A stretch of DNA of 6,943 bases from an uncultured Oscillospiraceae bacterium (GTDB taxonomy: Bacteria; Bacillota; Clostridia; Oscillospirales; Oscillospiraceae). Of the stretch, positions 1 through 5,532 are shown piece after piece (the first letter of the stretch is position 1; each line of letters begins with the position of its first letter). Location: the NCBI GenBank assembly GCA_934630555.1, contig CAKTXB010000106.1, positions 1 through 6,943 on the forward strand, read 5' to 3'. The notes under the pieces were generated by a model that was not told the DNA's origin, ran no database searches, and saw only the letters and a list, made by a program, of their open reading frames with translations. A program made the translations under genes and the position numbers.

Positions 1-66
1 GAGCACAAGCTATGCGCAGTGCGATTGGCCAAGGCGAACCCATGCAGAACGAAGTTCAGTCGTGGA

Positions 67-91
67 ATTTGTGCGCTATAAGCGCACAAAT
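67..91. repeat. Perfect inverted repeat, 11-bp arms
   Basis: The arms at 67-77 and 81-91 are exact reverse complements (core TTTGTGCGCT / AGCGCACAAA) separated by the 3-base loop ATA. It would fold into a strong hairpin on either strand. It has T/A-rich outer ends, so it could act as a bidirectional terminator, but no gene can be seen to its left to confirm this. Confidence 0.75.
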
Positions 92-119
92 GATACGCGC
101 AGCATGGCGCAAGCCTTAC

Positions 120-154
120 TCAAACGCGAACCCAGCGCAGCGGTTCGCGTTTGA
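120..154. repeat. Perfect inverted repeat, 13-bp arms
   Basis: The arms at 120-132 and 142-154 are exact reverse complements (core CAAACGCGAACC / GGTTCGCGTTTG) around a 9-base loop that contains GCGCAGC. The loop word is shared with the flanks of the neighbouring hairpins, which suggests that the cluster is a composite repeat rather than independent terminators. Confidence 0.8.
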
Positions 155-156
155 AA

Positions 157-184
157 GCGTGTCAAAAATACTTTTTTGACACGC
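157..184. repeat. Perfect inverted repeat, 12-bp arms, A/T-rich inner half
   Basis: The arms at 157-168 (GCGTGTCAAAAA) and 173-184 (TTTTTGACACGC) are exact reverse complements around the loop TACT. Each arm is GC-rich outside and A/T-rich inside. The arm word TTTTGACA occurs once more at 223-230, just past the leftward operon's stop codon. On either strand the 3' arm carries a T run, but that run lies within the stem rather than after it, so ordinary Rho-independent termination is uncertain. Confidence 0.8.
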
Positions 185-188
185 GCAG

Positions 189-217
189 CGGCCCGGATGC
201 AAAAAGCAGCCGGGCCG
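189..217 (-). terminator. Possible terminator hairpin of the leftward operon
   Basis: The arms CGGCCCGG (189-196) and CCGGGCCG (210-217) pair perfectly. After one A/G mismatch, TGC (198-200) pairs with GCA (206-208), leaving a 5-base loop, AAAAA on the plus strand. The hairpin begins 14 nt beyond the stop codon of the nucleoside kinase gene, a usual place for a terminator. There is no U tract directly after it in the leftward direction; the next sequence leads into the 157-184 hairpin, so the two may act together. The inverted repeat itself is seen directly; its role is inferred from position. Confidence 0.5.
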
Positions 218-231
218 TCGTGTTTTGACAT

Positions 232-1158
232 TCAGTATGCAAAGCAGCTGCCGCCCACGAATTCGCGCACGATGGAGTCGCGCGGCACATAGGGCGTGCG
301 CAGCGGCGGCAGGGCGCGCACCTCGCGCAGCAGCACATCCAGACCGTGGGCACGCAGATAATCCTCGTCCAGCTCGGAGGCAGCCTGCGGGTTTTCACGC
401 AGGGAATTTGCAAGGATACACAGCTCATAGTCATGGAACGTGTCGATGTGGATGGTGGCATTCGACTTGTGGGGGGCGATATACTGCACCTCGCCGCGGT
501 CGACCTCCTGTGCGCGCTCGATGGTATCGCGCAGCGATTTGCCGCGGCCGCGGTAGTCGCGCACCATGCGGCGCGCCACGCGGATCTGCTCGGGGCGGAT
601 GATCTGGTCGTCGGCTGTGATGACGCGCGTGCGCGGGGCGACGTAAACGCCTGTGGCGCGGCTGCGGATGGCGTCAAAAATGAGCGGGTTCAGCATATGG
701 ATGCCCTCGGCGATGACGATGGCGTCACGGCTGCCCTGCATGGGGCGGTAGCCGCCGGTGGTGTTGTGGACAAAGTCATACCACGGGATGGGCACTTCGC
801 GGCCCTCCAGCAGCTGCTCGATGGTGCTCAGCAGCAGTGTGCGGTCCACGCAGTGGGGCGATTCCCAGTCTGCCGCCTCCGGCGGGCGCTTGGCCAAGGG
901 CAGAAAGAAATCATCCATACTGAGCAGGCAGACGGGCACGCCCAGATTTTCAAGGTACGCTTTCAGCCGCAGCGCGGTCGTCGTTTTGCCGGAGCCGGAC
1001 GGGCCGGTGAGGGCAACGATGGGCTTTTGCGCCCGCGCGGCCAGAATGGCGCTGCATGCGGCGCTGATCTTATCGTGAAAGACTTCTTCGCAGCGCAAAA
1101 CGAATTGCGTTTCGCTGCGCATGGCGTTCATAATGTTTTCGGTGTCAATGACCCGCAT
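232..1158 (-). CDS. Uridine kinase-family nucleoside kinase
   Basis: A 308-residue cytoplasmic P-loop kinase of the phosphoribulokinase/uridine kinase family, expected to transfer a phosphate from a nucleoside triphosphate to a nucleoside, most likely in pyrimidine salvage. Visible motifs are the Walker A loop GPSGSGKTT (residues 52-60), DDFF (82-85, holding the family's catalytic acid), IPWYDFV (124-130, matching the nucleoside-binding YDF of uridine kinases), EGIH (151-154) and the arginine-rich lid RRMVRDYRGRG (196-206). The C-terminus, with a VPRDSIVREFVGGS-like end (291-304), resembles the longer clostridial nucleoside kinases that usually carry TGS and synthetase-like domains in front; here only about 45 residues precede the kinase core. 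The start is supported by AGGAGGT at 1165-1171, 6 nt upstream. It is the last gene of the leftward operon, 19 nt after the MATE gene. True substrate is unproven. Confidence 0.88.
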   Translation of the reverse strand: MRVIDTENIMNAMRSETQFVLRCEEVFHDKISAACSAILAARAQKPIVALTGPSGSGKTTTALRLKAYLENLGVPVCLLSMDDFFLPLAKRPPEAADWESPHCVDRTLLLSTIEQLLEGREVPIPWYDFVHNTTGGYRPMQGSRDAIVIAEGIHMLNPLIFDAIRSRATGVYVAPRTRVITADDQIIRPEQIRVARRMVRDYRGRGKSLRDTIERAQEVDRGEVQYIAPHKSNATIHIDTFHDYELCILANSLRENPQAASELDEDYLRAHGLDVLLREVRALPPLRTPYVPRDSIVREFVGGSCFAY

Positions 1159-1164
1159 GAAAGG

Positions 1165-1171
1165 ACCTCCT
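1165..1171 (-). promoter_or_regulatory. Strong ribosome binding site of the nucleoside kinase
   Basis: AGGAGGT on the minus strand, 6 nt before the ATG at 1158. It lies in the 19-nt gap after the MATE stop codon and fixes the first of three nearby in-frame ATG codons as the start. Confidence 0.85.
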
Positions 1172-1177
1172 GTGAAA

Positions 1178-2557
1178 TCACACTGCGCTGGGGAGTCTGA
1201 CGCGCAGCTTTTTCATAATGCCGCGGTAGCAGATATAGTGCGCCAGCGAGGTGAGGACCCAGCTGACGGGATAGGATGCGTACAGGCACGGCAGCGTCGG
1301 CTCGGCGGCAAAGAGCGTTTTGATCCAGATGATGCGCAGCAGGCATGAGCCGATGGCGCTGACGAACATCGGCAGCCACGCGCGGCCGAGCCCGCGCACC
1401 ATGCCGCAGCTGACCTCCATGATACCGCAGAGAAAATACGTAAAGCCGACCCAGAACATCCGGATCATGCCGACGTCGAGGATCTGCTGGTAATCCGGGT
1501 CGCTTTTTGAAATGTAGATGCTCAAAAGCGGACGGCCCAGCAGATAACTGCCCACGCACATGGGGATGCCGATGAGCATACAGACGGCAAGGCCGCTGGA
1601 ATAGATCTTGCCGATGCGCGAGAGCTTGAGGGCGCCGTAGTTCTGGCTGGTGAATGTTACAACGGCGTTAAAGACAGCGTTCATGGCCGTGTAGGAGAAG
1701 TTATTGAGATTGCCGGCGGCGGTATTGGCCGCGATGACCGTGGAGCCAAACGAGTTGACCGCCGACTGGATCATGACGTTGGAGATGTTGAAGATAACGC
1801 TTTGCAGACCGGCCGGCAGACCGATCTGGATCATGCGCAGGGCGTCTCGGCCGTCCAGCCGCAGCTTTTTGAGCTCCACCCGGCACCAGCCCTGCTCGCG
1901 CATGAGGCAGCGCAGCAGCAGCACGAGCGATACATACTGCGATACGTCCGTGGCAATGGCAACGCCGGCGACATCGAGATGGAACACAATGACGAGCACC
2001 AGATTCAAAATGACGTTGACGACGCCGGAGATGGACAGGAAGATGAGCGGGCGCTTTGTATCGCCGTCGGCGCGGAGCACGGCTGCGCCGAAGTTATAGA
2101 TGATGTTGCCCGGCATTCCGAGAAAGTAGATGCGCAGATACAGCGCCGAGAGCGGCAGGATCTCCTCCGGCGTGTCCATCATGCGCAGCAGCGGCTCGGA
2201 AAGGCAGAGGCCCAGCACGGTGACGATGACGCTGAGAATGACGCTGAGCACCATGGCCGTATGCACGGCGGTTTGCGTCTGCTCCCGCTGGCGGCTGCCG
2301 ATGTAGCGCGCGATGAGAATGTTCGCGCCGATGGAAATGCCGATGAACAGGCCGATGAGCAGGTTGATGAGCGAGGCTGTTGCGCCGACGGCGGCCAGCG
2401 AATTACTGCCGGAGAATTTGCCGACGACGATGGTATCGGCGGCGTTGAAGAGCAGCTGCAAGACGCCTGTTGCGGCCAGCGGCAGCGAAAAGCGCAGGAT
2501 CTGCGAAAACAGCGGCCCTTCGAGGAAATTGACTCTTTTTGCAGCAAGATCAGCCAT
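1178..2557 (-). CDS. MATE-family multidrug/cation efflux transporter
   Basis: A 459-residue integral membrane exporter of the MATE family, which expels organic cations, drugs or metabolites in exchange for Na+ or H+. Hydrophobic segments recur along the whole protein, consistent with 12 membrane helices, and length is normal for the family. Family signatures are the first-helix region QLLFNAADTIVVGKFSG (34-50, with Asp41) and RADGDTKRPL (162-171) at the end of the loop before the sixth helix. The frame is open eight codons further upstream, but AGGAGGA at 2566-2572 lies 8 nt before the ATG at 2557, so this start is preferred. The ATG overlaps the end of the pseudouridine synthase gene by 8 nt (ATGGCTGA), which suggests translational coupling. 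Substrate cannot be told from sequence; subfamily resembles the DinF/NorM-like MATE proteins common in Clostridia. Confidence 0.93.
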   Translation of the reverse strand: MADLAAKRVNFLEGPLFSQILRFSLPLAATGVLQLLFNAADTIVVGKFSGSNSLAAVGATASLINLLIGLFIGISIGANILIARYIGSRQREQTQTAVHTAMVLSVILSVIVTVLGLCLSEPLLRMMDTPEEILPLSALYLRIYFLGMPGNIIYNFGAAVLRADGDTKRPLIFLSISGVVNVILNLVLVIVFHLDVAGVAIATDVSQYVSLVLLLRCLMREQGWCRVELKKLRLDGRDALRMIQIGLPAGLQSVIFNISNVMIQSAVNSFGSTVIAANTAAGNLNNFSYTAMNAVFNAVVTFTSQNYGALKLSRIGKIYSSGLAVCMLIGIPMCVGSYLLGRPLLSIYISKSDPDYQQILDVGMIRMFWVGFTYFLCGIMEVSCGMVRGLGRAWLPMFVSAIGSCLLRIIWIKTLFAAEPTLPCLYASYPVSWVLTSLAHYICYRGIMKKLRVRLPSAV

Positions 2558-3263
2558 GGCGGGTATCCTCCTGTATGTCAAAGAAATGGGAAGGTCGTCC
2601 CGGCTCCGGCGCGGAAAAGCCGGGCGGGAGCGCGAAGTATGTCCAAGGCGCAGCCGCGGGCGGCAGCTGCGAAAATGTCAGCGGCGCGCCGGTCTGCGGA
2701 TGGAAAAAGCACAGGCGGTACGACCAGAGCGCGATGGGGCAGTCGTCGGTGCCCGTGCCGTATTTGCGGTCGCCCACGAGCGGCAGGCCGCGCGAAGAAA
2801 ACTGTACGCGGATCTGGTGGGTCCGGCCGGTCAGCAGCCGGATCTGGACAAGGCTCATGCCGCCGGACCGCGCCAGCACGCGGTAGCGCAGCACGGCCTG
2901 CTTGGCGTCTTTGCGCGGCGCGGTCACGACGACGGTCTTGCGCGTGGAGCGGTTGCGCCACAAAAGGTCGGTCAGTTCCCCCTCCGGCGCGTCCGGCGCG
3001 CCGTGGAGGACGGCGAGGTATTCCTTTTGGAATTTCCCGTCGCGGATCTGCTCGGACAGCAGCGACGCGCTCATGGCGGAGCGGGCGTAGACCATGACGC
3101 CGGACACGGCGGCGTCAAGCCGGTGGACGGTGCGGATGCAGGCCGTGCTGTCGCCAAGATATTCCCGCAGCTTTTGCGGCAGGCCGTTTTCATCGTCGGT
3201 GGACAGAAGCCCTGCGGGCTTGATGCAGACGAGCACGCGGTCGTCCTGATACAAAATATCCAT
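2550..3263 (-). CDS. RluA-family pseudouridine synthase
   Basis: A 237-residue cytoplasmic enzyme that isomerises uridine to pseudouridine in rRNA or tRNA. Motifs in order: KPAG (15-18), the catalytic motif HRLD (47-50) with nucleophilic Asp50, TGRTHQIRVQ (145-154) and GDRKYG (164-169). The residues after the catalytic Asp read AAVSG where many members have xxTSG; the Asp itself is intact. There is no N-terminal S4 RNA-binding domain, so it resembles the short RluA-type enzymes rather than RluC/RluD. The frame extends 22 codons further upstream, but GGAGG at 3270-3274, 6 nt before ATG 3263, and a promoter start predicted near 3287 favour the shorter form. It is the first gene of the leftward operon and its stop overlaps the MATE start by 8 nt. 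The exact modified nucleotide cannot be assigned. Confidence 0.92.
   Translation of the reverse strand: MDILYQDDRVLVCIKPAGLLSTDDENGLPQKLREYLGDSTACIRTVHRLDAAVSGVMVYARSAMSASLLSEQIRDGKFQKEYLAVLHGAPDAPEGELTDLLWRNRSTRKTVVVTAPRKDAKQAVLRYRVLARSGGMSLVQIRLLTGRTHQIRVQFSSRGLPLVGDRKYGTGTDDCPIALWSYRLCFFHPQTGAPLTFSQLPPAAAPWTYFALPPGFSAPEPGRPSHFFDIQEDTRHG
2566..2572 (-). promoter_or_regulatory. Ribosome binding site deciding the MATE start
   Basis: AGGAGGA on the minus strand lies inside the 3' end of the upstream pseudouridine synthase gene and 8 nt before ATG 2557. It argues against the in-frame ATG at 2581, which has no comparable site. Confidence 0.8.
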
Positions 3264-3293
3264 GCGCAGCCTCCGGCGTGTGATATATTCTGG

Positions 3294-3323
3294 ATTATAG
3301 CACTTTCCGGCCGGTATCTTCAA
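3294..3323 (-). promoter_or_regulatory. Sigma-A type promoter of the leftward operon
   Basis: On the minus strand a -35 box TTGAAG (3323-3318) is followed after 18 bp by a consensus -10 box TATAAT (3299-3294) with an extended -10 TGC just before it. Transcription would start near 3287, leaving a leader of about 24 nt before the pseudouridine synthase ATG. The spacer contains the 8-bp palindrome CCGGCCGG (3307-3314). Confidence 0.75.
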
Positions 3324-3330
3324 GCCCATC

Positions 3331-3345
3331 CTTAATAATTCTTAA
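3331..3345. promoter_or_regulatory. Putative response-regulator operator between divergent promoters
   Basis: CTTAA at 3331-3335 is repeated at 3341-3345, exactly 10 bp (one helical turn) later. The same stretch is a near-perfect palindrome, TTAA-AATT-TTAA (3332-3345) with one mismatched pair. Direct repeats at helical spacing are how OmpR/PhoB-type regulators usually bind, and one such regulator is encoded next door. The site lies just upstream of the -35 positions of both promoters. That it binds this regulator is inference. Confidence 0.45.
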
Positions 3346-3349
3346 AAAC

Positions 3350-3362
3350 CCCCGCAACGGGG
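3350..3362. repeat. Short GC hairpin in the -35 region of the rightward promoter
   Basis: CCCCG (3350-3354) and CGGGG (3358-3362) pair around the loop CAA. Read leftward it is followed by GTTTTT, giving a minimal terminator-like shape that could block antisense transcripts. Read rightward it occupies the place where the -35 box should be. Its stem is only 5 bp, so a functional role is uncertain. Confidence 0.4.
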
Positions 3363-3370
3363 AAAAGCTG

Positions 3371-3379
3371 TGCTATAAT
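3371..3379 (+). promoter_or_regulatory. Extended -10 promoter of the two-component operon
   Basis: TGC followed by consensus TATAAT (3374-3379) forms an extended -10 element. No recognisable -35 box exists at 16-18 bp upstream, where the sequence is part of a run of C followed by GCAA. Such promoters often depend on an activator, and the AT-rich repeat at 3331-3345 is well placed for one. The start site would be near 3386, giving a leader of about 32 nt. Confidence 0.7.
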
Positions 3380-3417
3380 GCTGAAAAACGGATGGAATTT
3401 ACAAGGCGGAGGCAGCT

Positions 3418-4110
3418 ATGGAGGAAAAGACCCACATTCTGGTCGTGGACGACGAGCCCGACATTCGCAACATCCTGCGCATTTTGCTGCAGGCAAAGGG
3501 CTATGACGTGTGCGAGGCGCAAAACGGCCTGGCGGCGATCGAACAGGTGCAGGCGCATCCGGACGTGGACCTGGTCATCATGGACATCATGATGCCGGGG
3601 CTGAACGGGCTGGAGGCGAGCGGGCGCATCCGTGCGCTGACGGCCGCCCCCATTTTGTTTTTGACGGCGCGCACGCAGGAGCGCGACCGCTATGAAGCCT
3701 TTACCTCCGGCGGCGACGACTATCTGGCAAAGCCGTTTTCACAGGCGGAGCTGATGATCAAGGTGGACTCGCTGCTGCGGCGCTACCGCGTATACAAGGG
3801 CAAGAGCAATGAGCGTCAGCTGCGCCCCGGCCTTGCGCTGGACGAGCAGGGGCGGCGGGTCTTGTGCGAGGGCGTGCCGGTCGATCTGACGGAAACGGAA
3901 TTTGAGATCCTGCAGTTTCTGGCGCAGCACCGCGGCAGCGTGGTGTCGGTGGAGCAGATCTACAGCGGCGTGTGGCATGAAAAGTATATGCCGTCGTCTA
4001 CGAATACGGTCATGGTCCACATTGTGAACCTGCGCAAAAAGCTGGAGCGCGACCCGGCCAATCCGAGGCTCATCCGCACCGTGTGGGGAAAGGGGTATCA
4101 GCTTGACTGA
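3418..4110 (+). CDS. OmpR/PhoB-family response regulator
   Basis: A 230-residue DNA-binding response regulator. The receiver domain (about 5-120) has the acidic pair Asp11/Asp12, the phosphoacceptor Asp56 in VIMDIMMPG, Thr83 in FLTA and Lys105 in AKPF, so all key phosphotransfer residues are present. The C-terminal winged helix (about 135-230) shows LTETEFEILQFL (157-168), the recognition-helix region NTVMVHIVNLRKKLE (196-210) and the closing RTVWGKGYQL (220-229). Length is typical. GGAGG at 3408-3412 lies 5 nt before the ATG. Phosphorylated by the kinase encoded next, it should bind DNA repeats and change transcription; the CTTAA repeat upstream is a candidate autoregulatory site. Its stop codon overlaps the kinase start by 8 nt. 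The regulon and signal are unknown. Confidence 0.96.
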   Translation: MEEKTHILVVDDEPDIRNILRILLQAKGYDVCEAQNGLAAIEQVQAHPDVDLVIMDIMMPGLNGLEASGRIRALTAAPILFLTARTQERDRYEAFTSGGDDYLAKPFSQAELMIKVDSLLRRYRVYKGKSNERQLRPGLALDEQGRRVLCEGVPVDLTETEFEILQFLAQHRGSVVSVEQIYSGVWHEKYMPSSTNTVMVHIVNLRKKLERDPANPRLIRTVWGKGYQLD

Positions 4111-5449
4111 GAAAAAGGGCGCTGTTTCGCTGCGCATAAAGCTGCTGCTGGTGCTGCTGACCGGCATCGTGCTGGGCACGGGGCTGTATCTTATCACCGT
4201 GGCGGCGGGCGACGCGGCTGTGGAGCATTTTTACATGAGCGACACGGCCGTGCGCAGGCGCAACACGGAAACGATGGAGCGCTTTCAGCGCTATGTGCGC
4301 GCAAACGGCCTGGCCTCGCAGGATACCGACGCCATCAGCCGCTGGTCCATGGCGGAAAAGGATGTTTACATCCTGTTTTATCAGAATGAGCGTTTGGCGC
4401 TGGAGGCCGGCTGGTGGGGCGTGGATGCGGACGCGGCCTCCGAGCAGCAGCTGCCGTCCGGCATGGAGCTGTATCCCGTGAGCTTCCGCGACGGGCTGTT
4501 TCAGGCCATTGTCTATGATTTTTCCGAATCACGGCTGTACGATCTGGTGCAGGTGGCGGGGCTGGTGCTCGGGTGCACGCTGCTGGCGCTGACGATGCTG
4601 CTGTATAATAACCGCATTACACGGCAGATCATCAGCCTGAGCGGGCAGATCCAGTCTATTGCGCGCGGCGATCTGGAGCAGTCCATGCAGAGCAGCAGTC
4701 GCGATGAGCTGGGCAGCCTGGTGCGCAGCGTGGACGATATGCGCCTGTCCATCCGGCAGAAAACGCAGGAGGAGGCCGAGGCGCGGCAGAAAAACAGCGA
4801 GCTCATCACGGCCATGTCGCACGACCTGCGCAATCCGCTCACGGCGCTTTTGGGCTATCTTGGCCTTGCGAACGACGGGCAGTACCGCACGGAGGAAGAG
4901 CTGCGGCAGTACATTGCCGCGAGCTATGATAAGGCCGCGCAGCTCAAGCAGCTGACAGACCGTTTGTTTCGCTATGCGCTGGTGTATGGCAGCGGAGAGC
5001 TTGCCACGAACGTGCAGACGTATGACGCGGAGATCCTGATGCAGCAGCTGCTGGGCGAGCTGGCCGCGAATGTGGAGCAGTATGGCTTTTCGGTGCGCGT
5101 GCTCGCCGGCACGCTGGATTGCAGCATCAGCGCGGACGTGCTGTTTTTAAAGCGCGTGACGGACAACCTGCTGGACAATCTGCGCAAATATGCCGACCCC
5201 GCGCAGCCGGTGAACCTTGCTGTGGCGCAGGAGGCGGGGTGGCTTTCCATCTGCGTGGACAATGCCGTTTTGCCGGACCCCGACCGGACACAAAGCAACT
5301 GTATCGGCCTGAAAACCTGCCGCAAGATCATGGAGCAGATGAACGGCCGCTTCCGGACGTATGAAGAAAACGGGCGCTTTTGCGCAGAGCTGCTGCTCCC
5401 CGCCGGCCGGCGGGAGGCGGCGCTGCCGGAGCAAGGCCCGCAAGAATGA
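4103..5449 (+). CDS. Membrane sensor histidine kinase (HAMP, HisKA, HATPase)
   Basis: A 448-residue partner kinase of the preceding regulator. Order: first membrane helix (about 12-34), an extracytoplasmic sensor region of roughly 110 residues (35-147), second helix (about 148-168), HAMP linker (about 169-224), HisKA with phosphoacceptor His240 in AMSHDLRNPLTALLGYL, then an ATPase domain with N-box TDNLLDNLRKYA (353-364, Asn355/Asn359). The later ATP-binding boxes are unusual: the expected DxGxG reads DNAVL (386-390), and only 16 residues separate Asp386 from Gly402 of the reduced G2 box CIGLKTCRKIM (400-410). The ATP lid is therefore short. This may be a subfamily trait rather than loss of activity. 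The start is TTG at 4103, with AAAGGGG 7 nt upstream (4089-4095), overlapping the regulator stop. The sensed signal is unknown. Confidence 0.94.
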   Translation: MTEKKGAVSLRIKLLLVLLTGIVLGTGLYLITVAAGDAAVEHFYMSDTAVRRRNTETMERFQRYVRANGLASQDTDAISRWSMAEKDVYILFYQNERLALEAGWWGVDADAASEQQLPSGMELYPVSFRDGLFQAIVYDFSESRLYDLVQVAGLVLGCTLLALTMLLYNNRITRQIISLSGQIQSIARGDLEQSMQSSSRDELGSLVRSVDDMRLSIRQKTQEEAEARQKNSELITAMSHDLRNPLTALLGYLGLANDGQYRTEEELRQYIAASYDKAAQLKQLTDRLFRYALVYGSGELATNVQTYDAEILMQQLLGELAANVEQYGFSVRVLAGTLDCSISADVLFLKRVTDNLLDNLRKYADPAQPVNLAVAQEAGWLSICVDNAVLPDPDRTQSNCIGLKTCRKIMEQMNGRFRTYEENGRFCAELLLPAGRREAALPEQGPQE

Positions 5450-5532
5450 CCCACACAAGCAACCGAAGACGAGTTGATCATCGGCCACCCAAGTGCCGCG
5501 CCGCGCGCGGACCGCAAAAAGGAGAAACAGCT
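5450..5532 (+). other. Gap between kinase and lipoprotein genes with a GC hairpin
   Basis: This 83-nt gap contains an all-GC hairpin: CCGCGC (5496-5501) pairs with GCGCGG (5505-5510) around CGC. A second, bulged stem lies before it (CGG-CAC / GTG-CCG, 5482-5498), partly competing for the same bases. No U tract follows, and I see no convincing promoter, so read-through from the two-component genes is plausible. AAGGAG at 5519-5524 is the ribosome binding site of the lipoprotein gene. Confidence 0.5.

Larger units (their letters stand above)
1..231. other. Non-coding region with clustered inverted repeats
   Basis: No convincing gene lies in this stretch: no open frame with a ribosome binding site and recognisable protein was found on either strand. 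It is instead densely packed with inverted repeats (67-91, 120-154, 157-184, 189-217, listed separately). The short word GCGCAGC recurs at 97-103, 135-141 and 183-189, with a variant GCGCAGT at 14-20. A weaker 8-bp palindrome TTGGCCAA is at 25-32. The region follows the 3' end of the leftward operon, so it probably contains that operon's transcript end, perhaps together with a dispersed palindromic repeat element. The nature of whatever lies to the left cannot be seen. Confidence 0.7.

Noticed and set aside
67..217. CRISPR array
   Set aside because: The hairpins differ in arm sequence and there is no constant repeat with regular spacers; no cas gene is nearby.
176..230. TTGACA words at 176-181 and 225-230 as -35 promoter boxes
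   Set aside because: No -10-like sequence follows at 16-18 bp in either case; the words belong to the repeated TTTTGACA arm sequence.
1..231. tRNA or other classical RNA gene
   Set aside because: No cloverleaf, T-loop consensus or CCA end could be matched; the stems are simple hairpins.
346..1200. Long open frame on the plus strand opposite the nucleoside kinase
   Set aside because: It lacks a recognisable protein family and a ribosome binding site and mirrors a clear kinase on the other strand. Such frames are expected in GC-rich coding DNA.
1802..3335. Two long overlapping plus-strand open frames opposite the MATE and pseudouridine synthase genes
   Set aside because: Their products are rich in Arg, Ala and Gly without domains, and they cover genes whose motifs, starts and overlaps are clear on the minus strand.
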